A DNA stretch of 56,925 bases from Oscillospiraceae bacterium (GTDB lineage Bacteria; Bacillota; Clostridia; Oscillospirales; Acutalibacteraceae). Of the stretch, positions 25,416-34,203 are shown one piece after another (within the stretch, counting starts at the first letter, position 1; each line of letters opens with the position of its first letter). The notes below the pieces were generated by a model that did no database searches, had not been told where the DNA came from, and worked only from the letters and a program-made list of their open reading frames with translations. The stretch lies in contig SVPL01000010.1 of assembly GCA_015065925.1 (NCBI GenBank), positions 1 to 56,925 on the forward strand, in the 5' to 3' direction. The translations under genes were made by a program, and so were the position numbers.

Positions 25416-26986
25416 ACCACTACACCTCCAATCAGTAATAAGGCAGGAATTACAAACATGCTAATGATATAAACGGCGGTATACTGAGCATCGCTAAGGG
25501 GAGTGCTCATAGTATGAACACCTGTGATTTTGGGAAGAAAGTACATACTTGCTGCGGCTCTGCCGTTAATAATATTAGCAACTGCTACCGCAAAATCCAT
25601 ATTGCCGTTATCACCAAACTGTTCCCAAGCCTCGTTAATAAAATCAACACTTGCAAAGTATGCAACATTACTGGAAATTTCGTTATAGTTATCATCATAT
25701 GTGGTGTCTTCAGTTACCATAATAACAGGCATTTCACCCATATCGTCATTAGATGATGCTGTGTAACCCGATACTCCTTTGGGAGCCTTAACGGCATAAG
25801 CACTTGTAGTCATAAGGATGTGAGCAGTACGGGTGCCGTTTTTCTCATCAGTATAAGCACTGCTTATGGCAACATTGTCACCACAGTAGTAGGAAAGCTC
25901 GCTTGCATTAACGCTTTTGGTAAGGTCATCCTTTTTATTGAAGAGCAACATACTGTTACCGTCGCTAAGACGATAGCCTGAATTTGTATCATATGCCATA
26001 CCGTCTTCAACCTTAATGCCCCATTCTTCTAAAAATTCGTTAAGATTTGGGGTGTTGGGAGATGCGGTGGAGCCGAATACCATAAAGTTTTTATTGCGTT
26101 TGCCGTCGTTATCTAAGAAGTTATCCAAAACCTCAAGCTCTTTTGCTGAAATGTCGGAAACGGGAGCTGCAAGTAAAACGGTGTCAATATCCTTAAGGGT
26201 GTCTTCGTTAATAACGCCGTCAAGCTCCAAAAATTCAAAGTTGTAGCCTTCTAAAGCGGTTGTAAAGGTAAGGTATGAATCAGCAGTTGAATGTTTGGTA
26301 AGAATAGCTACCTTCTTTTTACCGCTTGCAGCAACGGTGAATACAGCGCTTGAAACCTCACTTTCAATATTGGAAGCAGTAATGGTATAGGTGGAATAAC
26401 CACCGTACATAGCGCTTTGACCTTGAGAAGCATCATAAAGCTCGTAAATATCATCAAAGGTTATAACCGATTCAAAGGTGGTTTCTTTGCCGTTTTCATC
26501 AGGACGGGTACAACGCACAATGATATCACCGTAGGCAATATCAACCTCGTAATCACTTTCAAGTTCTTTGAATTTCGGGGATTGGGGATCAACATAGGTT
26601 ATTTTTATGTTTTCGTTGTATTTAGGATAACTTTCAAGCAAAGTTACTGTTTGATTGAAGTAGTTATCGGGTGTAGCGTTTTCCTGAACATAGTAAACGC
26701 TGTAAACATAGTTTGTCATTTCACTGCCTGTATATCCCTCACGGGTGGCGCAAATAACAATTTCTACGGGTTTGTCAATGCTTTTAATAAAGTCAATATT
26801 TTCGGGAGTAAGAGAGTTGGATTCATCTGTAGTAAGGTCAATAGTGGTTGGAGCTTTTTGTGCAAGAGTTGTTGCAAAAATGTTTGCAACAATAATAACT
26901 GCAACTAAAACCACAGCAAAAATCACGGTGAAAATACTGCGCTTCATAATTTTAGGATTTTTAATTTTATCATTATTTTTACTCAT
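25391..26986 (-). CDS. GldG-like ABC transporter auxiliary protein
   Basis: Membrane protein with one N-terminal helix (about 17-37), a long extracellular GldG/'ABC-type uncharacterised' domain containing TTDESNSLTPENIDFIK and FGSTASPNTPN, and a final C-terminal helix (about 505-525) ending in WFRRRNR. The family partners GldF-type permeases; in Bacteroidetes GldG is needed for gliding, while in Firmicutes the role is unclear. I set the start at the ATG at 26986, where AAGGAGGGTG precedes by seven bases, rather than eight codons upstream. The gene sits in the order ATPase, permease, GldG, DUF4340. Confidence 0.82.
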   Translation of the reverse strand: MSKNNDKIKNPKIMKRSIFTVIFAVVLVAVIIVANIFATTLAQKAPTTIDLTTDESNSLTPENIDFIKSIDKPVEIVICATREGYTGSEMTNYVYSVYYVQENATPDNYFNQTVTLLESYPKYNENIKITYVDPQSPKFKELESDYEVDIAYGDIIVRCTRPDENGKETTFESVITFDDIYELYDASQGQSAMYGGYSTYTITASNIESEVSSAVFTVAASGKKKVAILTKHSTADSYLTFTTALEGYNFEFLELDGVINEDTLKDIDTVLLAAPVSDISAKELEVLDNFLDNDGKRNKNFMVFGSTASPNTPNLNEFLEEWGIKVEDGMAYDTNSGYRLSDGNSMLLFNKKDDLTKSVNASELSYYCGDNVAISSAYTDEKNGTRTAHILMTTSAYAVKAPKGVSGYTASSNDDMGEMPVIMVTEDTTYDDNYNEISSNVAYFASVDFINEAWEQFGDNGNMDFAVAVANIINGRAAASMYFLPKITGVHTMSTPLSDAQYTAVYIISMFVIPALLLIGGVVVWFRRRNR

Positions 26987-27000
26987 TATTTTCACCCTCC

Positions 27001-27702
27001 TTAAGCCCAACGCTTTTTATCAAGCACAAGATGTGTGAAGTAAAGGAATACTACAACAACACTTATAAAGAATACTGCGTTTGAAAAATCAAACTGACCT
27101 GATGTGAAGGCGTTGTATCTTGTGATAAAGGAAATTGATGTACAGAAATTTGAAAACCATTCAAAATTAACGGCAGATGCGAAATAATCAATCTGCATAA
27201 TGAAGAATGAAACTGCCATACCAAAAATACCTGCAATCATCTGGCTTTCGGTGAGGGCTGAAATAAAAAGACCGATTGAAAGAATAGCGGCACCCATAAG
27301 GGCAATACCTACAATATCACTTAGGTAGAGCAGCCAATTAACATCGGCAACAAATGACAAAATGATTTGATAAATAAGGGTTATGCTCATAGGAATCATA
27401 AAAAGTGCAAATGCCGCAAGAAATTTTCCGCAAATAATGCTTATAAGCTTAACGGGTGCGGTAAAAAGGGCTTGGTCAACCTTCTGTTTGCGGTCTTCAC
27501 TGAAAAGTCGCATTGTTATAATAGGTGCCATCAAAAGCGCAATACTTGAAATACTGCTGAATACAAAAGAAATATTTGAGTAACTGCTTTGGCACATATA
27601 TGAAAAGTACATACCTGTAAGTATAAGAATAACGGCTATAACAATATAACCAATGGGCATAGTAAAGTATGCCCTCATTTCTCTTTTGAATACTGCTTTC
27701 AT
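27001..27702 (-). CDS. ABC-2 type permease, GldF-like
   Basis: 233 residues with six hydrophobic segments, starting MKAVFKREMRAYFTMPIGYI, the usual start of GldF/NosY-like permeases. The loop LFSEDRKQKVDQALFTAPV after the second segment is the typical coupling region of this family. Its ATG overlaps the stop of the ATPase gene by one base, so the two are coupled. With the ATPase it would form the membrane core of the transporter. Substrate unknown. Confidence 0.87.
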   Translation of the reverse strand: MKAVFKREMRAYFTMPIGYIVIAVILILTGMYFSYMCQSSYSNISFVFSSISSIALLMAPIITMRLFSEDRKQKVDQALFTAPVKLISIICGKFLAAFALFMIPMSITLIYQIILSFVADVNWLLYLSDIVGIALMGAAILSIGLFISALTESQMIAGIFGMAVSFFIMQIDYFASAVNFEWFSNFCTSISFITRYNAFTSGQFDFSNAVFFISVVVVFLYFTHLVLDKKRWA

Positions 27703-28730
27703 TACTCTGCATCCTCCTCGTCAGTTTTTCCTTCAAGAAATGAAGAAGCAATTTCGGTTTCGGCAACATCTTTGGCAGTTTTCTTTGTGGGAACTGTGAA
27801 TTTGCCGTCGGTAAGGCGAAGGAAAATATGCTCTAATGACATTTCTTCGGTTGTGAACTCTAAAATAGGCCATTTGCGGTCGCTCATACGAATGAAGATA
27901 TCTTTACGAACATCGGCGTTTTCCTCGGGTTCAATTTCAAAATCAAGAGCACCCTTTTCAATAACGCCAAGACACTTAACCGAAAGTATACCGCGAATGC
28001 CAAGCAGAGTTTTTTCAATTTCAGCCTGAGGACCTTGAACTCGGATTGTGATGGTATGGTCAGCGGAAAGATTTTTTGCAAGATTATCGGCAGTATCATC
28101 AGCAACGATTTCGCCGTTGTTAATAATGAGTATTCTCTTACAAACTGCCTGAATTTCAGAAAGAATGTGTGAGCTTACAATAACCGTGTGGTGTTTGCCT
28201 AAAGCCTCAATAAGCTTTCTGAATTGGGTGATCTGCTTGGGGTCAAGACCAACGGTAGGCTCGTCCAAAATAAGAACATCAGGATTACCAACCAAAGCCT
28301 GAGCCACACCAACACGCTGACGATAACCCTTTGAAAGGTTTTTAATAAGACGCTTTTCAACATTTTCAATGCTTACAAGCTTGCATATTTCATCAATATG
28401 AGGCTTTTTGGGAAATTTAACCTTTTTAAGGTCGTAAATAAAGTTAAGATACTCCCTTACGGTCATATCCAAGTAAAGGGGTGGATGCTCGGGAAGATAG
28501 CCAATATGCCTTTTTGCCTGCTCGGGATGGTCTACAATATCAAAACCGCCGATTTCAGCCGAACCGCTGGTTAAGGATATGTAGCCGGTAAGAATGTTCA
28601 TTATTGTAGATTTACCTGCGCCGTTGGGGCCAAGAAAACCAACAATTTCTCCTTTAGATATGGAGAAGCTTGCATCTTTAACGGCAAGGTGGCTACCATA
28701 TCTTTTGGAAAGATTTTTTACTTCGATCAT
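27702..28730 (-). CDS. ABC transporter ATP-binding protein, GldA-like
   Basis: 342 residues: a complete ATPase domain (Walker A GPNGAGKST at about 35-43, signature LSKGYRQRVG, Walker B VLILDEPTVGLDP, switch His in VIVSSHILSE). A C-terminal extension of about 120 residues (TIRVQGPQAEIEKTL, LEHIFLRLTDG) is typical of GldA/NosF/CcmA-like ATPases. First gene of the four-gene operon; a promoter-like sequence and a small leader hairpin lie upstream. The last 30 residues are acidic and probably disordered. Confidence 0.9.
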   Translation of the reverse strand: MIEVKNLSKRYGSHLAVKDASFSISKGEIVGFLGPNGAGKSTIMNILTGYISLTSGSAEIGGFDIVDHPEQAKRHIGYLPEHPPLYLDMTVREYLNFIYDLKKVKFPKKPHIDEICKLVSIENVEKRLIKNLSKGYRQRVGVAQALVGNPDVLILDEPTVGLDPKQITQFRKLIEALGKHHTVIVSSHILSEIQAVCKRILIINNGEIVADDTADNLAKNLSADHTITIRVQGPQAEIEKTLLGIRGILSVKCLGVIEKGALDFEIEPEENADVRKDIFIRMSDRKWPILEFTTEEMSLEHIFLRLTDGKFTVPTKKTAKDVAETEIASSFLEGKTDEEDAE

Positions 28731-28760
28731 TCGAAATTACCTCCAAATATTTCGGTGTTA

Positions 28761-28784
28761 ACCTGCAAGAGTCAAAATGCAGGT
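28761..28784 (-). promoter_or_regulatory. Small leader hairpin upstream of the GldA-like gene
   Basis: ACCTGCA (28761-28767) pairs with TGCAGGT (28778-28784) in the untranslated leader, about 30 bases before the ATG. It could stabilise or regulate the mRNA; the evidence is only the pairing. Confidence 0.3.
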
Positions 28785-28875
28785 CGCTAAAATACATATT
28801 TATAGTATCTGCGAAATATTGTCTTTGTGTAAACAAATTTTTAATAACTCGCAGAAAACAATAAAACTTCAATAT

Positions 28876-28904
28876 ATTCTATCATATTTAAAGTCCAATT
28901 GCAA
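28876..28904 (-). promoter_or_regulatory. Candidate promoter of the Gld-like operon
   Basis: On the coding strand TTGCAA (28904-28899) and TAGAAT (28881-28876) are separated by 17 bases, 146 bases before the start codon. The long leader leaves room for control. The rest of the gene-free interval 28731-29044 holds only this promoter, the hairpin, and the terminator of the next gene. Confidence 0.45.
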
Positions 28905-28932
28905 TGGTAAATTTTATAATTGGAGTGATTTT

Positions 28933-28990
28933 TAAAAAAAATAATTAATTCCCAAAGCGAATTCTATGGTGGAATTTACTTTGGGAATTA
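28933..28990 (-). terminator. Terminator of the dockerin protein gene
   Basis: A 12-bp perfect stem, TAATTCCCAAAG (28946-28957) with CTTTGGGAATTA (28979-28990), plus an inner AATTC/GAATT pairing. It is followed on the coding strand by a run of seven T residues. Confidence 0.8.
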
Positions 28991-29044
28991 GTTTATATAA
29001 AGAGATATTTGGTTATTTATATTATTAAATTAAATTCTGAATAT

Positions 29045-32000
29045 TTAATTCGGATAGGAAATGTATGGAGAAGTGGAGAGTTTAACACTGTTCCAACCTG
29101 CCAAAACTCTTGAAAGAGTAAGTACATCTTCAAGGTCAACCAATGAATCGCCGTTAACATCCAACGCCTTTGTATCTACCGAGATGTTTTCCCAGTTTGC
29201 TACATATTGCGCTAATGTGATAAGATCTAATAGATTGGCATTATCAGCATCATCGCCATCTATATTACCCGGTGTAAAGAATTCGGTTCTTTGGGGACCG
29301 GTGTAATCCTTGCAAACAAGAGAAATGTTATCTAGATACACATAATCGGCATTGTTTAAACTATTGGTGGTATAGCGAAGTATAAATTTAAGATTTGTGC
29401 AGCTTTCGCTATTAAAGTTAAATTCTACCTTTTGCCATTCATTGGATGGGGTTATGTCTGCCGTGGCAAAAATTTTGTTAGTTGAATGCGGATTTGCTTT
29501 ATTATAGGGTAAGACTGCGGCATAGCTTATTGATGCGTCATCATCTGTAGCGGCAAATTTTATGTAAAAGCTTAGTGTGTAATTTGTATGTGCATATACA
29601 TTAATCGGCAGAACAGCATCTCTGTAACGGGAACGCAGGGTTATGGAGTAATCACCCTCGTATGCGTTATCGGTAGTACGCACAGCAGAACACCAATAAG
29701 AGGCATATCCGCTTATTGTATCCTCAAAATACCAATTGCCAATAGTGCCGTTTTCAAAGGTGCCGTCATAATCCTCTATAGAAAATGCATCAAATTCGGG
29801 CATATTGTTACCGTCAAACAAAGCAGTAAGTGTAAAGTTTGTGTTTGCTGTAAAGGTGTATTTGGGTGATGTAGATACAAGTTTTCCTGTTTCATCACGC
29901 CAGCATATAAAGGTGTTTCCCGAATAAGGTGTAGCTTCTACAGTGACATTTGCTCCAACGGGGATTTTTTCAGGATCGTAGTTTAATTTAACATCACCGC
30001 CACGCTCGGCATTAACGGTTGCCATTATGTATTCATATACTGCAAAGTCATCTAAATAAAGAGTGGTGCGACTTAAGTGATTTATCCAAAGTATAACTTC
30101 GGTGTTGTCGCCCGAATTAAAGGTAATGGTAGCTTCGCTCCAAACATCACTTGCGGTATACAAAGCAGTATTTCTTGCAATAAATTCGGTATTAGCTTTA
30201 ATAGTTCCATTGGTGTTATAAATTGTCATATTGGGTGTGGTAATAGTTAAATTACCGAACTGTGAGGCAGATGCACTCTTTGCGTAGAAGGAAATTGTAT
30301 ATTGAGTATTTTTTTCAAGACCTGTAAATTTCCTTCCCAAATAACCATATGGAGCATTTAACAAAATAGAGTTTTTGCCTGTGCGGGCGGCGTCTGTGGT
30401 AACGGTAGCCTTACGAAATGTGCCGCCGTAAGATGATTCTATATAATATACACCCTTGCCATCATTTGCTGTATTTAAATATGAAGTTTCTGTCCAGTCT
30501 GTATCGGTAGCGCTAATGTTTTTTGTGTGCGTAATTTGAGCCAAAAGAGTGCCGTTTTCATATTCTTCTAAATCATCGTTAATAATTCCGGGTATATTTT
30601 CAAAAACAGCGGTTAAGCCTTGGTAGCCATTGGAATATTCAAAGGTGAATTCGGTATCGCTGCTTACAAGCTTATCATTAATATACCAGCCAATAAAGTT
30701 TATGTTTGGATTTGGTGAAGCGGTGACGGTTGCATTTTTTCCGTTGTAGCATTCAATTTCGGTAGAGGGACTAACCGTGCCAAAGGCACTATTGTTTACA
30801 GAAGGTTTAAATAAATCTGGTAACTGGGATATTGTAAAATCATCTAAATAAAGAGTGGAGTTGCCTAAGTAATTTGTCCAAAGCATAACTTCGGTGTTAT
30901 CGCCCGAATTAAAGGTAATGGTAGCTTCGCTCCAAACATCACTTGCGGTATATCTGTTATTGCTTCTTGCAATAAATTCAGTATTAGCTTTAATAGAGCC
31001 GTTGGTGTTATAAATTGTCATATTGGTTGTGGTGACAATTAAATCGCCGAATTGTGATGATGAATTACCCTTTGCGTAGAAGGAAATTGTATATCGGGTA
31101 TTTTTTTCAAGTCCTGTAAATTTCCTTCCCAAATAACTATATGGAGCTTGCAACGAAATAGAGTTTTTACCCGTGCGTGCGGCGGCGGTAGTAACGGTAG
31201 CTTTACGAAATGTGCCACTGTAATTTGAATCTACATAATAGATACCTTTGCCGTCTTTTGTTGTGTTCAAATATGAAGTTTCCGTCCAGTCAGTATCGGT
31301 TGCGTTAATGGCTTTTGTGTGCGTAATTTGAGCCAAAAGAGTGCCGTTTGCATAGTCTTCAAGGCTATCGGTGATAGATGCTTCGGGAGTTTCTACATTA
31401 TCGCTTTGGGCAGTCATAACCACATTTGCAATCCAAAATTCACCGTCTACAGCTTCAGGAATAGCAAAATCGTATGAAACCTCAGCTATATGTGCTGTGT
31501 CATCACCTGTTTTGAAGGTGTGCATAATTTGCACCCATTCACCTGCTTTGGTTTGATTTGGGTAATCAGTAGAAGGAAATAAATTGGTTCCGTTGTATCG
31601 GTAAATAAACATTGAAGCTGTGGATGTTTTGTCAATAACAGCTCCCGTTTGTGCAATTGTCCAACTGTGGGCGATATCGGTGCGTATTACTCGGGTTGAG
31701 CCGTTATCATAAGTATAGGTATAGATATTTTGTCCTTCGACTGCAATGTTGCTGGTTTTTTGATTGCCCGAGGTATCTGTATATGTAGGCTCATACATAT
31801 AGGCTTTGAAGCCTGCAATGCTGTCCGATTTTACCCAAAATGTGGTTGTGTAGGTAGTGTTTCTTTCAATTTTCACTTTTCCTGTGTAATAAAATTCGCT
31901 TCTTTGAGAATTTGTAGCCGTGGTTGTGAATTTCACTGCATTGGCAGTAATGCCGTCTGCAATGCTGACATTTTCAACCACCTGAGCGGTTGTGTTGGAT

Positions 32001-32161
32001 TTTAAACTCACATTCCAATTTGCGGGAATGTTGTTAGAATACTCTTTAAAATCACCGTTTGAAATTAGATTTTGGCTTGCGGAATTTACAACAAATCCAA
32101 CCGAAACGGTAATAAAAAGTAAAATTGTTGCCATAAAAAAGGATAAAATTTTGCGTTTCAT
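29045..32161 (-). CDS. Large secreted dockerin-containing protein with duplicated CBM-like modules
   Basis: 1038 residues. A signal peptide (about 1-27, ending FVVNSAS) is followed by a CBM4/9-like jelly-roll domain (about 30-260, NLISNGDFKEY). Two nearly identical modules come next, at about 264-445 and 528-710, each starting with an ANGTLLAQITHTK-like segment and ending LYLDDF. InlB/Listeria-Bacteroides-type small repeats follow the modules (WYINDKLVSSDTEFTF; WRDETGKLVSTSPKYTF). Then comes another CBM-like domain (about 795-955), and last a type I dockerin-like pair (NIDGDDADNANLLDLITLAQ and DVNGDSLVDLEDVLTL). No catalytic domain is recognisable. It is probably a binding or scaffolding part of an extracellular glycan-degrading complex. 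Monocistronic, with its own perfect promoter and terminator. Confidence 0.82.
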   Translation of the reverse strand: MKRKILSFFMATILLFITVSVGFVVNSASQNLISNGDFKEYSNNIPANWNVSLKSNTTAQVVENVSIADGITANAVKFTTTATNSQRSEFYYTGKVKIERNTTYTTTFWVKSDSIAGFKAYMYEPTYTDTSGNQKTSNIAVEGQNIYTYTYDNGSTRVIRTDIAHSWTIAQTGAVIDKTSTASMFIYRYNGTNLFPSTDYPNQTKAGEWVQIMHTFKTGDDTAHIAEVSYDFAIPEAVDGEFWIANVVMTAQSDNVETPEASITDSLEDYANGTLLAQITHTKAINATDTDWTETSYLNTTKDGKGIYYVDSNYSGTFRKATVTTAAARTGKNSISLQAPYSYLGRKFTGLEKNTRYTISFYAKGNSSSQFGDLIVTTTNMTIYNTNGSIKANTEFIARSNNRYTASDVWSEATITFNSGDNTEVMLWTNYLGNSTLYLDDFTISQLPDLFKPSVNNSAFGTVSPSTEIECYNGKNATVTASPNPNINFIGWYINDKLVSSDTEFTFEYSNGYQGLTAVFENIPGIINDDLEEYENGTLLAQITHTKNISATDTDWTETSYLNTANDGKGVYYIESSYGGTFRKATVTTDAARTGKNSILLNAPYGYLGRKFTGLEKNTQYTISFYAKSASASQFGNLTITTPNMTIYNTNGTIKANTEFIARNTALYTASDVWSEATITFNSGDNTEVILWINHLSRTTLYLDDFAVYEYIMATVNAERGGDVKLNYDPEKIPVGANVTVEATPYSGNTFICWRDETGKLVSTSPKYTFTANTNFTLTALFDGNNMPEFDAFSIEDYDGTFENGTIGNWYFEDTISGYASYWCSAVRTTDNAYEGDYSITLRSRYRDAVLPINVYAHTNYTLSFYIKFAATDDDASISYAAVLPYNKANPHSTNKIFATADITPSNEWQKVEFNFNSESCTNLKFILRYTTNSLNNADYVYLDNISLVCKDYTGPQRTEFFTPGNIDGDDADNANLLDLITLAQYVANWENISVDTKALDVNGDSLVDLEDVLTLSRVLAGWNSVKLSTSPYISYPN
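30048..30577 (-). repeat. Internal gene duplication, downstream copy
   Basis: 530-base segment of the dockerin gene that is highly similar to 30840-31369 at a constant offset of 792 bases (264 codons), with no insertion or deletion that I can see. It encodes the second CBM-like module. Confidence 0.85.
30840..31369 (-). repeat. Internal gene duplication, upstream copy
   Basis: First copy of the duplicated CBM-like module, in frame with the copy at 30048-30577. Differences are scattered and mostly conservative, so the duplication is recent or is kept alike by recombination. Confidence 0.85.
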
Positions 32162-32193
32162 AAATATACCTCCAAAAAATATATACCATAAAA

Positions 32194-32222
32194 ATTATAT
32201 CACACCGAATTCATAAAGTCAA
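32194..32222 (-). promoter_or_regulatory. Consensus promoter of the dockerin gene
   Basis: On the coding strand TTGACT (32222-32217), 17 bases, TATAAT (32199-32194), 32 bases before the ATG, with TGGAGGT as ribosome site. Confidence 0.8.
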
Positions 32223-32362
32223 TCAACCGAAAATTGCGAATAGGTGTAAAATCATTATACATAGTAAAGCATACTTTTTCAATAAATTGGGATAACTTGC
32301 AGATTTTAGGGATAATTAACCTAAAAAATCCGATATTTTATAGAAAAATCCCATAAAAGGAC

Positions 32363-32391
32363 TTGCATTATGAAATGTTTTGTGGGATAAT
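32363..32391 (+). promoter_or_regulatory. Promoter of the HD-luxS gene cluster
   Basis: TTGCAT at 32363-32368 and GATAAT at 32386-32391 with a 17-base spacer, 31 bases before the ATG at 32423. Confidence 0.55.
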
Positions 32392-32422
32392 ATTATGAAT
32401 ATTTATATACTGGGTGAGTTAT

Positions 32423-33082
32423 ATGTTAACATTCAAAGATATTAAAAGTAATCCTGCAATTTCGGTTTATATTACTCAAGCAGATGAATCTCTAAAAGCT
32501 CTTGGCTACACCGAGCACAGCTTTGCTCATGTAACAAAGGTTTCTACCGTTGCGGCAGAAATACTTTTTAAATTGGGATATTCCCAGCGTGAGGTTGAGC
32601 TTGCTAAAATCGCAGGGTATTTGCACGATATCGGAAATCTTGTAAATAGGGTAGAGCACTCTCAAAGCGGTGCAGTTATGGCGTTTCGTATTTTAGATAA
32701 GCTTGGTATGGATGCCGCAGATATTGCTGCCGTTGTTTCGGCAATTGGTAATCACGATGAGGGTGTGGGAGTACCTGTAAATGCAGTAGCCGCCGCACTT
32801 ATCCTTGCCGATAAGTCGGATGTTCGCCGAAGTCGGGTTCGTAATAATGACGAAACAAATTTCGATATTCACGATAGGGTTAATTATTCGGTAATTAATT
32901 CCGAGCTTTTAATTGAAAAGGAACGAAAAATAATTAAACTCAAGCTTAGAATTGATACTGCTTACGGTTCGGTAATGGATTATTTTGAAATATTTTTAGA
33001 CAGAATGATTCTTTGCCGTAAAGCGGCAGAGCGACTTGGACTTAACTTTAAATTAGATATAAACGGACAACAGCTTATATAA
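32423..33082 (+). CDS. HD-domain phosphohydrolase
   Basis: Cytoplasmic metal-dependent phosphohydrolase of the HD superfamily. The first His is in EHSFAHVTKV (about 34-43), the paired His-Asp in GYLHDIGNLV (about 69-78), and a last Asp in ALILADKSDV. The nucleotide or nucleotide-like substrate is unknown; the architecture is a single HD domain with a C-terminal alpha/beta extension. I prefer the ATG at 32423, with GGGTGAG as ribosome site, over the GTG nine bases earlier. It is followed after 12 bases by luxS and 13 bases later by a YwlG-like gene, so the three are co-transcribed. Confidence 0.85.
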   Translation: MLTFKDIKSNPAISVYITQADESLKALGYTEHSFAHVTKVSTVAAEILFKLGYSQREVELAKIAGYLHDIGNLVNRVEHSQSGAVMAFRILDKLGMDAADIAAVVSAIGNHDEGVGVPVNAVAAALILADKSDVRRSRVRNNDETNFDIHDRVNYSVINSELLIEKERKIIKLKLRIDTAYGSVMDYFEIFLDRMILCRKAAERLGLNFKLDINGQQLI

Positions 33083-33094
33083 GGAGAAATTTAA

Positions 33095-33556
33095 ATGCAA
33101 AGAATAGCCAGCTTTGAGGTTGACCACCGTTTTATAACCGAGGGAATTTATCTTTCCCGTATTGACGGTGATATTACAACCTATGACTTAAGAACAAGAA
33201 AGCCAAATTGCGGCGATTTTATGAATGATAGCATTATGCACACCTTTGAGCATCTTTTTGCTACCTATGTTCGTAATAGTGATATTGGCGAAAAGGTAAT
33301 TTATTTTGGGCCAATGGGCTGTGCTACGGGTTTTTATTTGCTTATTCGCAATGCCGACCACTCCCAAACCTTAAAAACCGTTATTTGGGTGCTTGAGAAA
33401 ATAATTTCTCATACAGGTGAGGTTTTCGGCAATAGTGAAATTGAATGTGGAAATTACAAATCCTTGAATTTGAAATCAGCAGTAGATGAGGCTGAAAGGT
33501 ATCTTTCGGTGCTTAAATCAAAAGAAAATTGGGATTTTAAATATCCAACCGAATAA
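33095..33556 (+). CDS. luxS: S-ribosylhomocysteine lyase (autoinducer-2 synthase)
   Basis: Cleaves S-ribosylhomocysteine to homocysteine and 4,5-dihydroxy-2,3-pentanedione, the precursor of autoinducer-2, as part of the activated methyl cycle. All landmarks are present: the zinc-binding HTFEHLFATY (HxxEH, about 49-58), the catalytic Cys in GPMGCATGFY (about 82), and the third zinc ligand Cys in IECGNYKS (about 121). Length (153) is normal for the family. AAGGAG ribosome site before the ATG. No gene for the preceding nucleosidase is nearby. The gene sits between the HD protein and a YwlG homologue. Confidence 0.96.
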   Translation: MQRIASFEVDHRFITEGIYLSRIDGDITTYDLRTRKPNCGDFMNDSIMHTFEHLFATYVRNSDIGEKVIYFGPMGCATGFYLLIRNADHSQTLKTVIWVLEKIISHTGEVFGNSEIECGNYKSLNLKSAVDEAERYLSVLKSKENWDFKYPTE

Positions 33557-33569
33557 GAGGGTGAAAATT

Positions 33570-34109
33570 ATGTCTTTATCAGAAATCAAAAATTCAGTAG
33601 CCTTGGCTACTGCCGAGCTTATTAAAAAAGGCAATCTTAAATCGGGTATGACGGTTGTTATAGGTTGCTCTACCAGTGAGGTAGGGGGCGGCATAATCGG
33701 CAAAAGCGGTAGCTTGGATATTGCCGAAGCCATTTATGACGGCGCAAATGAGATTTTAAGTAAGAACGGCATATATTTGGCGGCACAGTGTTGTGAGCAT
33801 TTAAATCGCGCAATTGTTGTAGAGCTGGAAGCTGCAAAAAATGCCGAAATAGTATGCGCAGTACCTAAAATGCACGCAGGCGGTTCTTTTGCAACCATCG
33901 CCTATAAAAAAATGAAGAGTCCTGTGCTTATTGAAGAAATTAAAGCCGATGCAGGACTTGATATTGGAGCAACCCTTATTGGTATGCATTTAAAAAGAGT
34001 TGCGGTTCCCCTTAGATTAGAGGTTAAAAAAATAGGTGAGGCACCTCTTTTTGCCGCCTACACCAGACCAAAGTATATTGGCGGCGAGAGGGCAGAATAT
34101 AACCCATAA
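33570..34109 (+). CDS. UPF0340/YwlG family protein (DUF436)
   Basis: 180-residue conserved protein of unknown function, family UPF0340 (TIGR01440, B. subtilis YwlG). Recognisable segments are VVIGCSTSEVGGG near 25-37, LAAQCCEHLNRA around 70 and MHAGGSFATIAY around 105. The start at 33570 has a GAGGGTG site and gives the family's usual length; the longer frame from 33486 would lie inside luxS. The pattern of Gly, Ser and Cys suggests an enzyme, but no activity is established as far as I know. Confidence 0.85.
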   Translation: MSLSEIKNSVALATAELIKKGNLKSGMTVVIGCSTSEVGGGIIGKSGSLDIAEAIYDGANEILSKNGIYLAAQCCEHLNRAIVVELEAAKNAEIVCAVPKMHAGGSFATIAYKKMKSPVLIEEIKADAGLDIGATLIGMHLKRVAVPLRLEVKKIGEAPLFAAYTRPKYIGGERAEYNP

Positions 34110-34141
34110 ATTAATTTTTATTGAATAATTTGTTGCTTTTA

Positions 34142-34170
34142 TTGACGGTACTTAATATTTATCGTATAAT
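34142..34170 (+). promoter_or_regulatory. Consensus promoter of the membrane protein-lon-engB-lysA operon
   Basis: TTGACG at 34142-34147, 17-base spacer, TATAAT at 34165-34170, 33 bases before the ATG at 34204. Confidence 0.75.
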
Positions 34171-34203
34171 ATATTTCTATTATTTTTTAAGGAGACAACC
34201 AAA

